DNA of 64,000 bases from G963662605 sp963667005 (GTDB taxonomy: Bacteria; Bacteroidota; Ignavibacteria; Ignavibacteriales; Ignavibacteriaceae). The notes below the pieces were generated by a model. That model saw only the letters and a list, made by a program, of their open reading frames with translations. It had not been told where the DNA came from and ran no database searches. Within the stretch, counting starts at the first letter, position 1; each line of letters opens with the position of its first letter. Where the stretch lies: assembly GCA_963667005.1 (NCBI GenBank), contig OY762937.1:3596001-3660000 (forward strand). The letters run 5' to 3'. Positions 19,008-28,351 of this stretch are shown here, in pieces. Both the position numbers and the translations under genes were made by a program.

Positions 19008-19111
19008 GTTTTTATCCCGAAAATTTGCCAAATAGTCGAATTTAGGATAAATTTGTGGGCGCATTTTCGCATATTATATCAACCAATTACAAAATAAATT
19101 GAAACTGATCC

Positions 19112-19822
19112 ATGGGTAGAATATTTGAAACACGCAAGCATAAGATGTTTGCCCGTTTTGCAAGAATGTCAAAAGCATTCAACCGAGTAAGAAAAGAAAT
19201 TGAAATTGCTGTAAAAGCCGGCGGCCCCAATGCCAAAGGTAATTCGCGCCTGCGATTGGCGCTGCAAAACGCTAAAGCAGTCAATATGCCGAAAGACAGA
19301 ATTGACGCTGCAATTAAAAGAGCTTCGGAGAAAGATACTTCAGGGTACAAGGAAATTATCTACGAAGGATACGCACCCCATGGAATTGGTGTAATCGTTG
19401 AATGCGCTACAGACAATGCAACCAGAACTGTAGCAAATGTACGCCACTTGTTCAGCAAATACGGCGGAACAATGGGCAACTCAGGCAGTATCGCCTTTAT
19501 GTTCGAACGTAAAGCACTGATCAAAATCTCAAAAGCAAATATCAGCGACCCTGAAGAATTTGAACTTGAATTGATAGATCATGGTCTTGATGAAATGATG
19601 GTAGAAGACGAATTCTGTTACATCTATACAGCATTCGAAGATTTCGGTACCATGCAAAAAGCGCTTGAAGAAAAGAACATTGAAATTAACAGTACCGAGT
19701 TCCAATATATAGCGACAAACTATAAAGAACTGAACGAAGAGCAGCAAGCCGAAGTGAATACCCTTATAGAGGCACTTGAGGAAGACGACGATGTTCAGTC
19801 CGTATATACAACGATGCAGTAA
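19112..19822 (+). CDS. yebC: YebC/PmpR (TACO1) family protein
   Basis: 236 residues. The N-terminal domain MGRIFETRKHKMFARFARMS differs from the E. coli form but fits the family in this phylum. AGGPNAKGNSRLRLALQNAKAVNMPKD and YEGYAPHGIGVIVE are conserved blocks. Family members are described as DNA-binding regulators and more recently as translation factors that help at polyproline stretches; the sequence does not decide between these. Single gene. Confidence 0.92.
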   Translation: MGRIFETRKHKMFARFARMSKAFNRVRKEIEIAVKAGGPNAKGNSRLRLALQNAKAVNMPKDRIDAAIKRASEKDTSGYKEIIYEGYAPHGIGVIVECATDNATRTVANVRHLFSKYGGTMGNSGSIAFMFERKALIKISKANISDPEEFELELIDHGLDEMMVEDEFCYIYTAFEDFGTMQKALEEKNIEINSTEFQYIATNYKELNEEQQAEVNTLIEALEEDDDVQSVYTTMQ

Positions 19823-19924
19823 GTTTTTTCTTTACCTGCTTACTTTAATCGTCGCTTATCATTGATTCTTGGTGTTTAATCGAAAATATTTTTGTATTTT
19901 GCCGGCAAATAAGATTGGGTCTTT

Positions 19925-20314
19925 ATGGGACAGCAGCAATTACTTTTGATTGTACTTGGCGTTATTATTGTCGGTATCGCTATTGTTATCGGAATATCTC
20001 TATTTAGAGCCAAAGCTGTTGACTCGAACCGCGAAGCATTAATATCCGATCTATATCATCTCGAATATCTCGCACAAGAATATTATAAAAGACCAATCCC
20101 CTTCGGCGGCGGCGGAAATTCGTTTGTCGGGTTTACACTTCCTCAAACAAACACTTCAAATGGAAACGGCACCTATTCCATATCAGTAGCGGGAACAGCG
20201 ACTGATATTACCTTTGAAGGCGTAGGCAAAGAAACCGGCGATGACGGAACAACTCCTGTTAAGCTGCAACTCTATGTTTCCAGAACTTCAAATGCAATTA
20301 CGAAGTTAAACTGA
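19925..20314 (+). CDS. pilin-like small membrane-anchored protein
   Basis: 129 residues. A very short start (MGQQQ) is followed by an uninterrupted hydrophobic helix (about residues 6-27, LLLIVLGVIIVGIAIVIGISLF). A charged helix (AVDSNREALISDLYHLEYLAQEYY) and a Gly/Thr-rich beta-like C-terminal domain follow. This is the outline of a type IV pilin or pseudopilin, but the usual leader and Glu5 are absent. A cut after Gly2 would leave a Gln N-terminus. It may be a minor pilin-like structural protein; function unknown. Confidence 0.6.
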   Translation: MGQQQLLLIVLGVIIVGIAIVIGISLFRAKAVDSNREALISDLYHLEYLAQEYYKRPIPFGGGGNSFVGFTLPQTNTSNGNGTYSISVAGTATDITFEGVGKETGDDGTTPVKLQLYVSRTSNAITKLN

Positions 20315-21049
20315 GATTAGCTTCTCTCCAAAAAGTGCGCTGCACCACTAATCAGCTTAATTCATTAACACGGCAGTTTAGATTCTGTTGCACACGTGTA
20401 TTTTTAAAGTGAACTCACCCCCGTCCCCTCTCTTCCCAAGAAAGGGGAGAGCCCGAAGATGCTAATTTTGTTTTAATTTAGGTGGCGAGGGTGAGTTCGG
20501 TTTTTCTTCAAAAGGTGGAAATTGAATACAAAGCATTCCGCAGCACACTCTTACTACCGCGATTTGCAAATTCTTTTAACGACTGGACTTTAGTTCAATT
20601 GTTCTGACGATTTGTTTTGCACAGCAGTAAAGAATCTGTTGCACAACTCAATAATTTGCAAGAACAGCAGAGCTGTGTCAGTCAAATATTAAAATGGCAC
20701 AAATCACGGTATGAGCTACGGAGTTGCGACTCGATTTTCTTGAAATTAGGAGAATATTTGAGCCGTGCCTCCAGCACTCTATTACAATGTTTTTTTCATT
20801 TTCTATTAAGCTGCCGCGCCTGCCCGTCCTTCGGCGGGCCTCCGGTGCTCATGAGTTATACAACAGGCTCTAAAGCAGCCACACCCGCTCTCCCCTTTTG
20901 CACTCCCAATTTATGGAAGTGATATTTAAATATATTAATGTTATATTTCATGAAATTTCCTTAATTTCATAGTTTATCTTGACCGTTCTTACGCTTGAAT
21001 AGGAAGACAAAAAATTTATTTATAAAGTATAAAGTATAAAGGCTAACAC
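20315..21049. repeat. gene-free stretch with repeat remnants
   Basis: An imperfect inverted-repeat element lies at about 20410-20510, with GAACTCACCC at its left end and GGGTGAGTTC at its right end and CCCCTCTC/GAAAGGGGAGAG inside. A GC-rich micro-palindrome (GCCTGCCCGTCCTTCGGCGGGC, about 20819-20840) lies further on. An ORF at 20617-20922 has no recognisable protein character. The last 100 bases should contain the promoter of the next gene. Confidence 0.6.
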
Positions 21050-21601
21050 ATGAAGCGTTTCAGAAACATACTTCTTTTGTTATCAGCCGTAATGATGTTC
21101 GGCAATCTGGTATATGCCCAGAGCTATTTGAATATTGTGAAAACTGATAACACAAAAAAATATGCAGCACTGGCAAATATCGGCAAAATGACCTTCTCTT
21201 CTGATGGCAGCGCAATGCAATTATCATTAAAATCCGGCTCTGTAGTTTCCGAGCCGATCTCCGGAGTTCAGCGTATTACCTTTGATGCGACCGGAGAAGG
21301 AACGGTACTTGCAATCCAGCAGTATGCTGCAAAAGAAAAAACCTATTCCCTCATGCAAAATTATCCCAATCCGTTTAATCCATCCACACAGATTAAGTTT
21401 TCTGTTGCTGACAAGAGTCTTGTTACTCTAAAAATTTACGATGTATTGGGAAACGTTGTAAAAACGCTTATGAATGAAGAAAAGCCTGCCGGTGAATATA
21501 CTGTTCAATTCGATGCAAAAAGTTTTGCAAGCGGCGTGTATTTCTATGTTCTGAACACCGGCAAGTTCAGTATGACTAAAAAAATGCTTTTGATAAAGTA
21601 A
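21050..21601 (+). CDS. short secreted protein consisting mainly of a T9SS C-terminal sorting domain
   Basis: 183 residues: a signal peptide (1-23, ending YAQ), a small beta-rich region of about 70 residues, and then a full type-A T9SS sorting domain starting at YSLMQNYPNPFNPST and ending KKMLLIK. The cargo part is much smaller than in normal T9SS substrates. Its region DNTKKYAALANIGKMTFSSDG resembles the N-terminal repeats of the next gene (DTVVISTVDSITFS), with which it forms an operon (21-base gap). Confidence 0.8.
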   Translation: MKRFRNILLLLSAVMMFGNLVYAQSYLNIVKTDNTKKYAALANIGKMTFSSDGSAMQLSLKSGSVVSEPISGVQRITFDATGEGTVLAIQQYAAKEKTYSLMQNYPNPFNPSTQIKFSVADKSLVTLKIYDVLGNVVKTLMNEEKPAGEYTVQFDAKSFASGVYFYVLNTGKFSMTKKMLLIK

Positions 21602-21622
21602 GAAACGGAGAATACATATATT

Positions 21623-23887
21623 ATGAAAAAGATCATCTTACTATTATTGGCAATAAGCAGCTTTTGCAGCATTTATGCACAAGGTATCATCGTTCATAAA
21701 CAAGCCGGAGCAAAAGATACCGTTGTTATTTCAACTGTAGACAGCATCACATTTTCGGCGAATATGAATATTTTCAAAAACACCGGGAAGAAAGATACTG
21801 TAGTTCTGAGCACGATAGACAGTTTGACTTTTGATCAGACGATCAATCCTGTCCCCGTTATCAGTTCTATGACGCCGACAAATGTATCTACCGGAAGTCC
21901 TGACTTCATTTTATCGGTCAAGGGTAAAAACTTTTTAAACTCAAGTGAAATTCTCTGGAATGGAAACTTGGTAAATACCGATTACATTTCTTCTACTGAA
22001 TTGCAGGCAGCAATTCCGACAGCATTGGTCAGTGCAGCCGGTGCGGTAAGTGTAACAGTCTTTACACCGGGTCCGGGCGGCGGCACATCAACTGCATTAA
22101 CGTTTACTATAGCGGCAGCAACCGTTACTGTTGAAGGTTTCGAAGTTGGGTCAAAAACATCGTATGCCGCAGCTGATGTGACATTATCAACCGGAAGCTG
22201 GAATTTAAGTAATGCACTTATCGGAACAAGCAGCAGTGATAGAAGAATCGGCGCTGCATGTGCACGCGTTAAAATCAATGGGACCATGACGATGAACTTT
22301 GATCTTAAATCCGGTGCCGGAACAGTCGCCATTAAGCATGCAAAATATGGAAGAGATGGCGCAGTTCAATGGGGATTATGGTACTCAACGGATTCCGGTA
22401 ATAACTGGAGCCAGGCCGATTCTGCAGTCACTACTACAGACACTCTTCTGAGTACTGCGATATTCCACATTAATAAAAGCGGACTGGTACGTTTCTCAAT
22501 TCACAAAATTGATACATCTTCAACGTTTCGCGTTAATATTGATAGTATAGCAATACAAAGCTTCGGAAGCAGCACAGCTAATCCGATTCCGATTTTAACG
22601 TCAATATCTCCTACTACGGACACAGTCGGTGCCGGTGATTTAACCATTACGGTTAACGGTAATAATTTCATCGACTCAACGTATGTTACCTGGAATGGTA
22701 CAAAGCTTGCAACAACAAAGGTGTCTTCGACACAATTAACAGCGATTGTACCTGCGGCTAAGTTTATTCAACGTGGAACTGCGAGTGTAGCGGTATTTAC
22801 ACCGAATGGTGGCACATCGTCTTCAATTTCGTTCAGCATTGAACCGGGTATAAATAGCCCGCCTCCGGCTTTAAACTATTTTAGCCCGATAGCATGTTCG
22901 GCCGGAAGTGATGCATTTAATATTACCGTTACAGGAACCGATTTTGTTTCCAAGTCGGTTGTAAAATGGAATGACACCGAACTGGCGACTACCTATTTAT
23001 CCCAGAGGCAGTTGATGGCTTTAGTGCCGGCGAATTTGCTGACCTCAGCAGGTACTGCGAACATTACCGTATACTCTGCTCCGCCGCAAGGTGGAACCTC
23101 GGTAAGCCGCACATTTACCATTGTAACGGGACCCGTTGCATCAAGCAACATTAATCTCACCATGGGTAACCCGAGCAACGCAACCCATGATATAAACAAT
23201 CCGGCAAACTATCTTATCGAAAGAGGCCAGTATTGCGAATCGTACAATCGTGATAGAGGTATTGCGAACTGGGTAAGTTGGGAACTGGATAACTCATGGT
23301 TAGGTTCTGCTTCACGCGGCGATTTTAAAGCGGATAGCACACTTCCGCCAACCTGGTATTATGTATCAACAGGTGATTACGCCAATACCGGATTTTCACG
23401 CGGCCATATGTGTCCATCAGCTGACAGAACCAATATCGAAGCGAATAATGATAGCGTATTTTACATGACCAACATCATTCCTCAGACGCAGGCACAAAAC
23501 GGCGGACCATGGGAAACACTCGAAGGTTATTGCAGAGGTCTCGCGCAATCAGGTAATAAACTTTATATCTACGCCGGAACATGGGGTGAAGGCGGTACGG
23601 GTCTTTATGGATATTTGACATCTTTTGCCAATGGTAAAGTAACCGTTCCGGCTAAGACATGGAAAGTTATTATGGTTCTACCTGCAGGCACGGATGATGT
23701 ATCGAGAGTAACAACTTCGACCCGCTGTATAGCAGTCATCATGAATAATGATCTTGGACCTTTCAGCGCATGGACAAATTACCGTGTTAGTGTCGACTCT
23801 GTAGAAGCACTAACAGGCTATGATTTCTTCCCTAATGTTTCTAAAGACATTCAGAAAGTCATTGAAGCTCAGGTTGATAATCAATAA
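21623..23887 (+). CDS. secreted multi-domain DNA/RNA non-specific endonuclease with IPT/TIG domains
   Basis: 754 residues: signal peptide (1-19), two short DTVV-STxDSxTF repeats (about 25-70), an IPT/TIG domain (about 74-160), a beta-sandwich domain (about 165-310), two more IPT/TIG domains (about 315-405 and 413-500), and a C-terminal NUC1 nuclease domain (about 515-754). The nuclease motif reads GFSRGHMCPSADRT with H595 as the likely general base. The usual DRGH begins with Asp; here it is Ser. No T9SS tail is seen at the C-terminus. Probable role: extracellular nucleic acid degradation. Confidence 0.85.
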   Translation: MKKIILLLLAISSFCSIYAQGIIVHKQAGAKDTVVISTVDSITFSANMNIFKNTGKKDTVVLSTIDSLTFDQTINPVPVISSMTPTNVSTGSPDFILSVKGKNFLNSSEILWNGNLVNTDYISSTELQAAIPTALVSAAGAVSVTVFTPGPGGGTSTALTFTIAAATVTVEGFEVGSKTSYAAADVTLSTGSWNLSNALIGTSSSDRRIGAACARVKINGTMTMNFDLKSGAGTVAIKHAKYGRDGAVQWGLWYSTDSGNNWSQADSAVTTTDTLLSTAIFHINKSGLVRFSIHKIDTSSTFRVNIDSIAIQSFGSSTANPIPILTSISPTTDTVGAGDLTITVNGNNFIDSTYVTWNGTKLATTKVSSTQLTAIVPAAKFIQRGTASVAVFTPNGGTSSSISFSIEPGINSPPPALNYFSPIACSAGSDAFNITVTGTDFVSKSVVKWNDTELATTYLSQRQLMALVPANLLTSAGTANITVYSAPPQGGTSVSRTFTIVTGPVASSNINLTMGNPSNATHDINNPANYLIERGQYCESYNRDRGIANWVSWELDNSWLGSASRGDFKADSTLPPTWYYVSTGDYANTGFSRGHMCPSADRTNIEANNDSVFYMTNIIPQTQAQNGGPWETLEGYCRGLAQSGNKLYIYAGTWGEGGTGLYGYLTSFANGKVTVPAKTWKVIMVLPAGTDDVSRVTTSTRCIAVIMNNDLGPFSAWTNYRVSVDSVEALTGYDFFPNVSKDIQKVIEAQVDNQ

Positions 23888-23901
23888 TATAAGTTAGATT
23901 C

Positions 23902-23938
23902 AAAAAGGCGTGCTTTCTACCGGAAGCACGCCTTTTTT
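23902..23938. terminator. intrinsic terminator (possibly bidirectional)
   Basis: Stem AAAAAGGCGTGCTT / AAGCACGCCTTTTT with a TCTACCGG-type loop and a T run. It lies 15 bases after the nuclease stop codon. Confidence 0.93.
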
Positions 23939-24278
23939 GTTTTAAAGATACGTATCGTAGACATCCAAAGCCCCTTACCCTCTCCAAATTTCCCGGCAAC
24001 CATAATTAGTCCATTGTGCAAAACGGAAAAATTCGCTAATATTCACATATAAATTATTTTACATTTTTGTTATCGGATCAATTAGAAAACCGGATGCGTA
24101 CTTTCAATTCTACAATGGAGATTGTTCACTAAGCACACTGTTTAAAACACAGCGTGTCATTTCGTTTATCTTAGAATACCCCCATGCGGGGAGTCATTCT
24201 TTATTACCATATTTATCAATCAGCGTACAACGATGAAAGCATCGTTATGCTTTTACGTACGCATAAACTAAAACGACA
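23939..24278. other. intergenic region upstream of the methyltransferase gene
   Basis: 340 bases with no ORF of note. It is AT-rich in the middle and contains the compound hairpin annotated separately at 24223-24262. Confidence 0.5.
24223..24262 (+). promoter_or_regulatory. compound hairpin in the 5' leader of the methyltransferase gene
   Basis: An outer stem GCGTAC / GTACGC encloses a perfect inner hairpin AACGATG-AAAG-CATCGTT. It ends 16 bases before the ATG at 24279. No known riboswitch class was recognised. Confidence 0.4.
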
Positions 24279-25061
24279 ATGAGTAAAAAAAACATAACAA
24301 CAATACATGAATTCGAATTTAAATTAATATGCGAATTCTTTTCGAATACAAAACGGCAGGGACCCGGTAGTCCCGAAGTAACAGTGAAAGCACTAAGCTT
24401 TATTAATAACTTAACGGAAAAATCCGTCATCGCCGATCTCGGTTGCGGCACCGGCGGTCAAACCATGGTACTGGCACAGCATACACCGGGAAGTATTACC
24501 GGCATTGATATTTTCCCGGAATTTATAGACCTGTTCAACGCTCAGGCCGGTGAGCTACATCTCCGGAATAAGGTTAAAGGGATCGTCGGTTCGATGGACA
24601 ATCTTCCTTTCAAAAAGGAGGAGTTAGACTTGATCTGGTCCGAAGGTGCAATTTATAATATCGGTTTCCAGCGCGGACTGCGGGAATGGCGTGAATTTCT
24701 GAAATCCGGAGGATATATCGCCGTTACTGAAAGTTCGTGGTTTACCGATACACGTCCGGAAGAAATCGAAAATTACTGGATGCAGCATTATCCGGAAATA
24801 GATACGATACCGAATAAAGTAGCCCAGATACAGAAAGCAGGATATATTCCCGTTGCTACGTTTATCCTGCCGGAAAACTGCTGGACGGAGCATTATTTTG
24901 CCCCTATGGCAAAAGCGCAGGAAATGTTTCTTGAAAAATATGCCGGAAACGAAACTGCAGAGAAGTTCGTGTCATTTCAAATTAAGGATGCGGAAATATA
25001 TCGCAAGTACAAAGAGTTCTACGGCTATGTATTCTACATCGCAAGAAAAGCTGCTCTATGA
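24279..25061 (+). CDS. class I SAM-dependent methyltransferase
   Basis: 260 residues with the SAM loop ADLGCGTGGQTMVLA (about residues 51-65), an acidic residue after strand 2 (GIDIFPEF), GSMDNLPFKKEELDLIWSEGA (motif IV region) and LKSGGYIAVTE. The YxxG-type end (FYGYVFYIARK) is like the small-molecule methyltransferases annotated in Bacteroidota. The substrate is unknown. It is a single gene between a hairpin leader and a terminator. Confidence 0.85.
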   Translation: MSKKNITTIHEFEFKLICEFFSNTKRQGPGSPEVTVKALSFINNLTEKSVIADLGCGTGGQTMVLAQHTPGSITGIDIFPEFIDLFNAQAGELHLRNKVKGIVGSMDNLPFKKEELDLIWSEGAIYNIGFQRGLREWREFLKSGGYIAVTESSWFTDTRPEEIENYWMQHYPEIDTIPNKVAQIQKAGYIPVATFILPENCWTEHYFAPMAKAQEMFLEKYAGNETAEKFVSFQIKDAEIYRKYKEFYGYVFYIARKAAL

Positions 25062-25133
25062 GTAAGCTTAATTTTCAATGCGAAATGATACATTGTAAAG
25101 TACATGTATCGGGAGCATGGTAGATAATAACAG

Positions 25134-25167
25134 AAAACCCGTGCTCCGGATTGGGAGCACGGGTTTT
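25134..25167. terminator. bidirectional intrinsic terminator
   Basis: A perfect 14-base stem (AAAACCCGTGCTCC / GGAGCACGGGTTTT) lies between the convergent methyltransferase and TldE genes, with A/T flanks on both sides. Confidence 0.92.
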
Positions 25168-25194
25168 CGCTTAAAAACACACTATTGTATGAAA

Positions 25195-26517
25195 TTAGAT
25201 ACCGCTAAAATTGACGTTTTCAAATACCAGAGCCGGTATTCTGACTGAAGAATACGGATATGGGTCACTGCCAACCTCAACTAATTGATTCCAGAAATCC
25301 TTAGCGTTACCTGAAACATTCATCTCATTGACCGGATGAATGATTTTGCCATCCTCAACCAATGCTCCCACAATTCCCAACGAGAAGTCTCCGGTTGTGG
25401 AGTTGGAATTACCACCAAGGAAACCATTGACGATAATGCCCTTTTTAATATCCTTCATCATTTCTGCAAATGAACGTGTACCGTTTTCAAAAACGAGATT
25501 TGAAGAAGACCCTGAGGTAGGCGCCATTCCAGTCTTTTTCCCGTAATAATTGTCTACATAGTAGTCCCGGAGCACGCCTTTTTCAATCATAAAGCGCTTT
25601 TGTGCCTTAATTCCTTCGTGGTCAAACAAACGCGAACTTAATCCCTTTTTGATAAACGGATCATCAATCAACGTCAGCTTTTCTGAGGCAATTTTCTTTC
25701 CTTTCATTCCGTCAAGAAAAGAACTCTTCTGCTGAATGGAGCGCGCAGACATCGCCTGCAAAAAGATGTAAATCAATCGAGCCGCGGCACGATTCTCTAC
25801 CAACATGGAATATCTGCCCGATTGAATCTTTTTCTGACCGATTTTTTTCAATGCTCTTTGTGCCGCTAATTGACCGATAAGCTTTTTGTCCGGCAGATCC
25901 TGGAAAAACCTTGTTGAGGCATAATACCAATCTTCAGGCCTTCCATCTTTTTCGTCTTTTACCGTAACCGAAGCGCCTGCTTCAAAATATGTCGTACGCG
26001 ATTCTCCCACAAAGCCGTTGCTTTGCAGAAGCAGAGACTCATCGAAACTATCGGAATACGAGGATGTAACGGAAATAATCTGTTTGCTTTCAGACTGCGC
26101 AGCTTCTTCAATCTCCTTAACGATTTTCACACGTTCTGAGGTTTCAATATCCGCCTGCTGCTGATCAAACACATTCAAATCCAAAGCTGTATCGGAAGGA
26201 TACAAACCCGGATCAGGAAGCGAACGATACTCATCAGCAGTAAGATACTTTGTTGAACCGACAGCCTGCTTAATAAATTTGTCCAGGGAATCTTTCTGTA
26301 AAACGCACGTTGAATGCCCTGAATACTTATGCTGCACATATATATTCAGATTCAGTGAGTTCTGTGTTGATTCCTGTAAGTTTTCTATTTTGCCGTCCCG
26401 GTAGGTCACATCAACAGAGCGTCCTTTGGATACCTTAACGGTAACCTGTTCCGCGCCGTATTCCAGTGCCTTTTTACTTACCCAGCCGGCTAATTCAATT
26501 TTTTCTTTATTATCCAT
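25195..26517 (-). CDS. pmbA: TldE/PmbA-type metallopeptidase subunit
   Basis: About 440 residues from the ATG at 26517; a GTG five codons upstream is less likely. The PmbA family pattern is clear: EQVTVKVSKGRSVDVTYRDG near the N-terminus, VENRAAARLIYIF mid-protein, LTLIDDP and the GSSSNLVFENG region near the C-terminus. TldE lacks the catalytic HExxxH and works as partner of TldD. The pair processes peptides such as microcin B17 or CcdA in E. coli. It follows tldD by 35 bases. Confidence 0.9.
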   Translation of the reverse strand: MDNKEKIELAGWVSKKALEYGAEQVTVKVSKGRSVDVTYRDGKIENLQESTQNSLNLNIYVQHKYSGHSTCVLQKDSLDKFIKQAVGSTKYLTADEYRSLPDPGLYPSDTALDLNVFDQQQADIETSERVKIVKEIEEAAQSESKQIISVTSSYSDSFDESLLLQSNGFVGESRTTYFEAGASVTVKDEKDGRPEDWYYASTRFFQDLPDKKLIGQLAAQRALKKIGQKKIQSGRYSMLVENRAAARLIYIFLQAMSARSIQQKSSFLDGMKGKKIASEKLTLIDDPFIKKGLSSRLFDHEGIKAQKRFMIEKGVLRDYYVDNYYGKKTGMAPTSGSSSNLVFENGTRSFAEMMKDIKKGIIVNGFLGGNSNSTTGDFSLGIVGALVEDGKIIHPVNEMNVSGNAKDFWNQLVEVGSDPYPYSSVRIPALVFENVNFSGI

Positions 26518-26552
26518 GGTAAAATCTTTCACAAAATTTCTTGTTTAATACA

Positions 26553-28106
26553 TCAGCTTTTATTGATACCGCCGACGGTTATTTTGGAGACTTTTACGGT
26601 CGGCAGTCCCATTGAAACAGGAACACCCTGACCGTTTTTGCCGCAAGTCCAGCCGCCTTCCGCCATTTTGAGATCGTCACCGACCATAACAACATCGGAA
26701 AGCACCTTGGGACCGTTCCCAATAATATTAATATCCTTTATCGGTTTGGTTAGTTTTCCATCTTCAACCAGATAACCTGATTTTACATAAAAAGTAAAAT
26801 CTCCGGCGCCGATAAATACTTGTCCGTTTGTGAAAGATTCCGCGTAGATTCCTTTTTTGACACTCTTAATAATTTCATCCTTTGTATGCGGACCGGGAAG
26901 CATATACGTATTACGCATTCTCGGCTGAGGTGAGAAGCGGAATGATTCTCTTCTTCCGCTGCCTGTAGGTTTCACCTTATAATATTCAGCACTGATACGG
27001 TCGTGCATATAGCTGCGAAGAATACCGTTTTCAACAAGGAAGGTTTTTTCCGCAGGATTGCCTTCATCATCTACATTGATGGAACCGCGAATATTCGGGT
27101 TAGTGCCGTCATCAACAATAGAAACGAAGTTCTCCGCGACCTTCTTGTTTATTTTATCACTGAATATGGAAACATTCTTCCGGTTAAAGTCTGCCTCCAT
27201 GCCGTGGCCGATTGCTTCATGCAGAAGAATTCCCGAACTGCCCGCGGCAAGAATAACAGGCATTTCACCTGCTTCCGGTTTCACAGCATCAAACAGCTCG
27301 ACTGTCCGGCGTACCGCTTCCGATGCAAGGCGGTCAATGTTCTCCGGCGTAAAAAACTCAATACCTCTCCTGCCGGAAAGATCAAAGTAATTCTGTTCTC
27401 GCTGACCATTCTGTTCGGCGTTGCAGCTTACTGATATTTGTCCCATAGGCTGATAATCATATTGAATCACGCCGTCCGAATTGACAACCAGTATATAACT
27501 TGTTTCGTCGATAAACCAGATATTACTTTTAATGATGCGCTTGTCCGCATCGAATACTTTCTCATTGATTTTTTGGAGATAAGGAATCTTGGTGTCAATC
27601 CCGACTTGTTCCCACGGCGTACTGATCTGATAGTAATTCGGCAGGTCTTTTGTCTTGAATTGAACCGGCTTATACTGTCCTGAAAGATTGGCGATGTTCG
27701 CTGCTGTTTTCGCGGCTTTCTTCATCGCTTCCGGTGTTATCTCCTCGGTGAATGAGTACCCGGTCTGATCGCCTTTTAATACTCTGATACCGACACCGAA
27801 GGCAATTTCGCTAAATGCCCTGTTAACGGACTTATCCTCAAGGCCGATATAATTGCTGATGGTGTGCTGAAAGAATAAGTCGCAGTAATTTCCGCCATTT
27901 GAAAGAGCAACCGACATGATGTCGTTGAGCAGTTTTTCATCAACACCAAAGTGGTTATAATAGTCGAGCAGTTTCATATCCGGCGATAATTTCGCTCCAT
28001 AAGCCTTATCGAAACTTGAAGAAAGAAATGAAGGAATAAACGCAGTAGCTATAAGACCCTTCGAACTTTTTTCAAGGAAAGAACGACGGGTGATTTTTGA
28101 TCCCAT
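26553..28106 (-). CDS. tldD: TldD metallopeptidase with predicted twin-arginine signal
   Basis: About 517 residues from the ATG at 28106, which has a strong AAAGGAG 6 bases upstream; a longer in-frame start at 28151 has no such site. The N-terminus ITRRSFLEKSSKGLIATAFIP has the twin-arginine plus hydrophobic pattern of a Tat signal. The active site is HEAIGHGMEAD with H296, E297 and H300. It forms an operon with TldE. If exported, it would be separated from a TldE that has no signal, which is odd for a heterodimer; such Tat-tagged TldD proteins are seen in annotations of this phylum. Confidence 0.9.
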   Translation of the reverse strand: MGSKITRRSFLEKSSKGLIATAFIPSFLSSSFDKAYGAKLSPDMKLLDYYNHFGVDEKLLNDIMSVALSNGGNYCDLFFQHTISNYIGLEDKSVNRAFSEIAFGVGIRVLKGDQTGYSFTEEITPEAMKKAAKTAANIANLSGQYKPVQFKTKDLPNYYQISTPWEQVGIDTKIPYLQKINEKVFDADKRIIKSNIWFIDETSYILVVNSDGVIQYDYQPMGQISVSCNAEQNGQREQNYFDLSGRRGIEFFTPENIDRLASEAVRRTVELFDAVKPEAGEMPVILAAGSSGILLHEAIGHGMEADFNRKNVSIFSDKINKKVAENFVSIVDDGTNPNIRGSINVDDEGNPAEKTFLVENGILRSYMHDRISAEYYKVKPTGSGRRESFRFSPQPRMRNTYMLPGPHTKDEIIKSVKKGIYAESFTNGQVFIGAGDFTFYVKSGYLVEDGKLTKPIKDINIIGNGPKVLSDVVMVGDDLKMAEGGWTCGKNGQGVPVSMGLPTVKVSKITVGGINKS

Positions 28107-28351
28107 AGTATCTCCTTTAAAATCAAACAATGTTTTTGTAAGACGTTTCACTCAGTCTAAAGTGACACTCGAAAATAATAATTTTTATATCAATGCGCTT
28201 ACCGTTCATCACTAATTTATCAAAATACAGCGGGGTACTTATTTTTCCCATTGGATTTTCCCCGGCATTGAGATAAATTAATAGTTCTAATTACCATCAT
28301 GGAGGCTTATTACAGAAAACGATACAATCTTTTTAATGCACGAGGTCGGAA

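Noticed and set aside
20617..20922. 101-codon ORF in the gap before the T9SS-tail gene
   Set aside because: It begins without a start context, has no domain pattern, and its C-terminal half reads through a GC-rich palindrome; it is more likely chance or decayed sequence.
27003..27434. 143-codon ORF antisense to tldD
   Set aside because: It lies entirely inside the well-conserved tldD coding region, including the part that encodes the HEAIGH active site; it is a shadow frame.
28152..28351. Cobalamin riboswitch before the TonB-dependent receptor
   Set aside because: The leader is short and no B12-box-like sequence was found.
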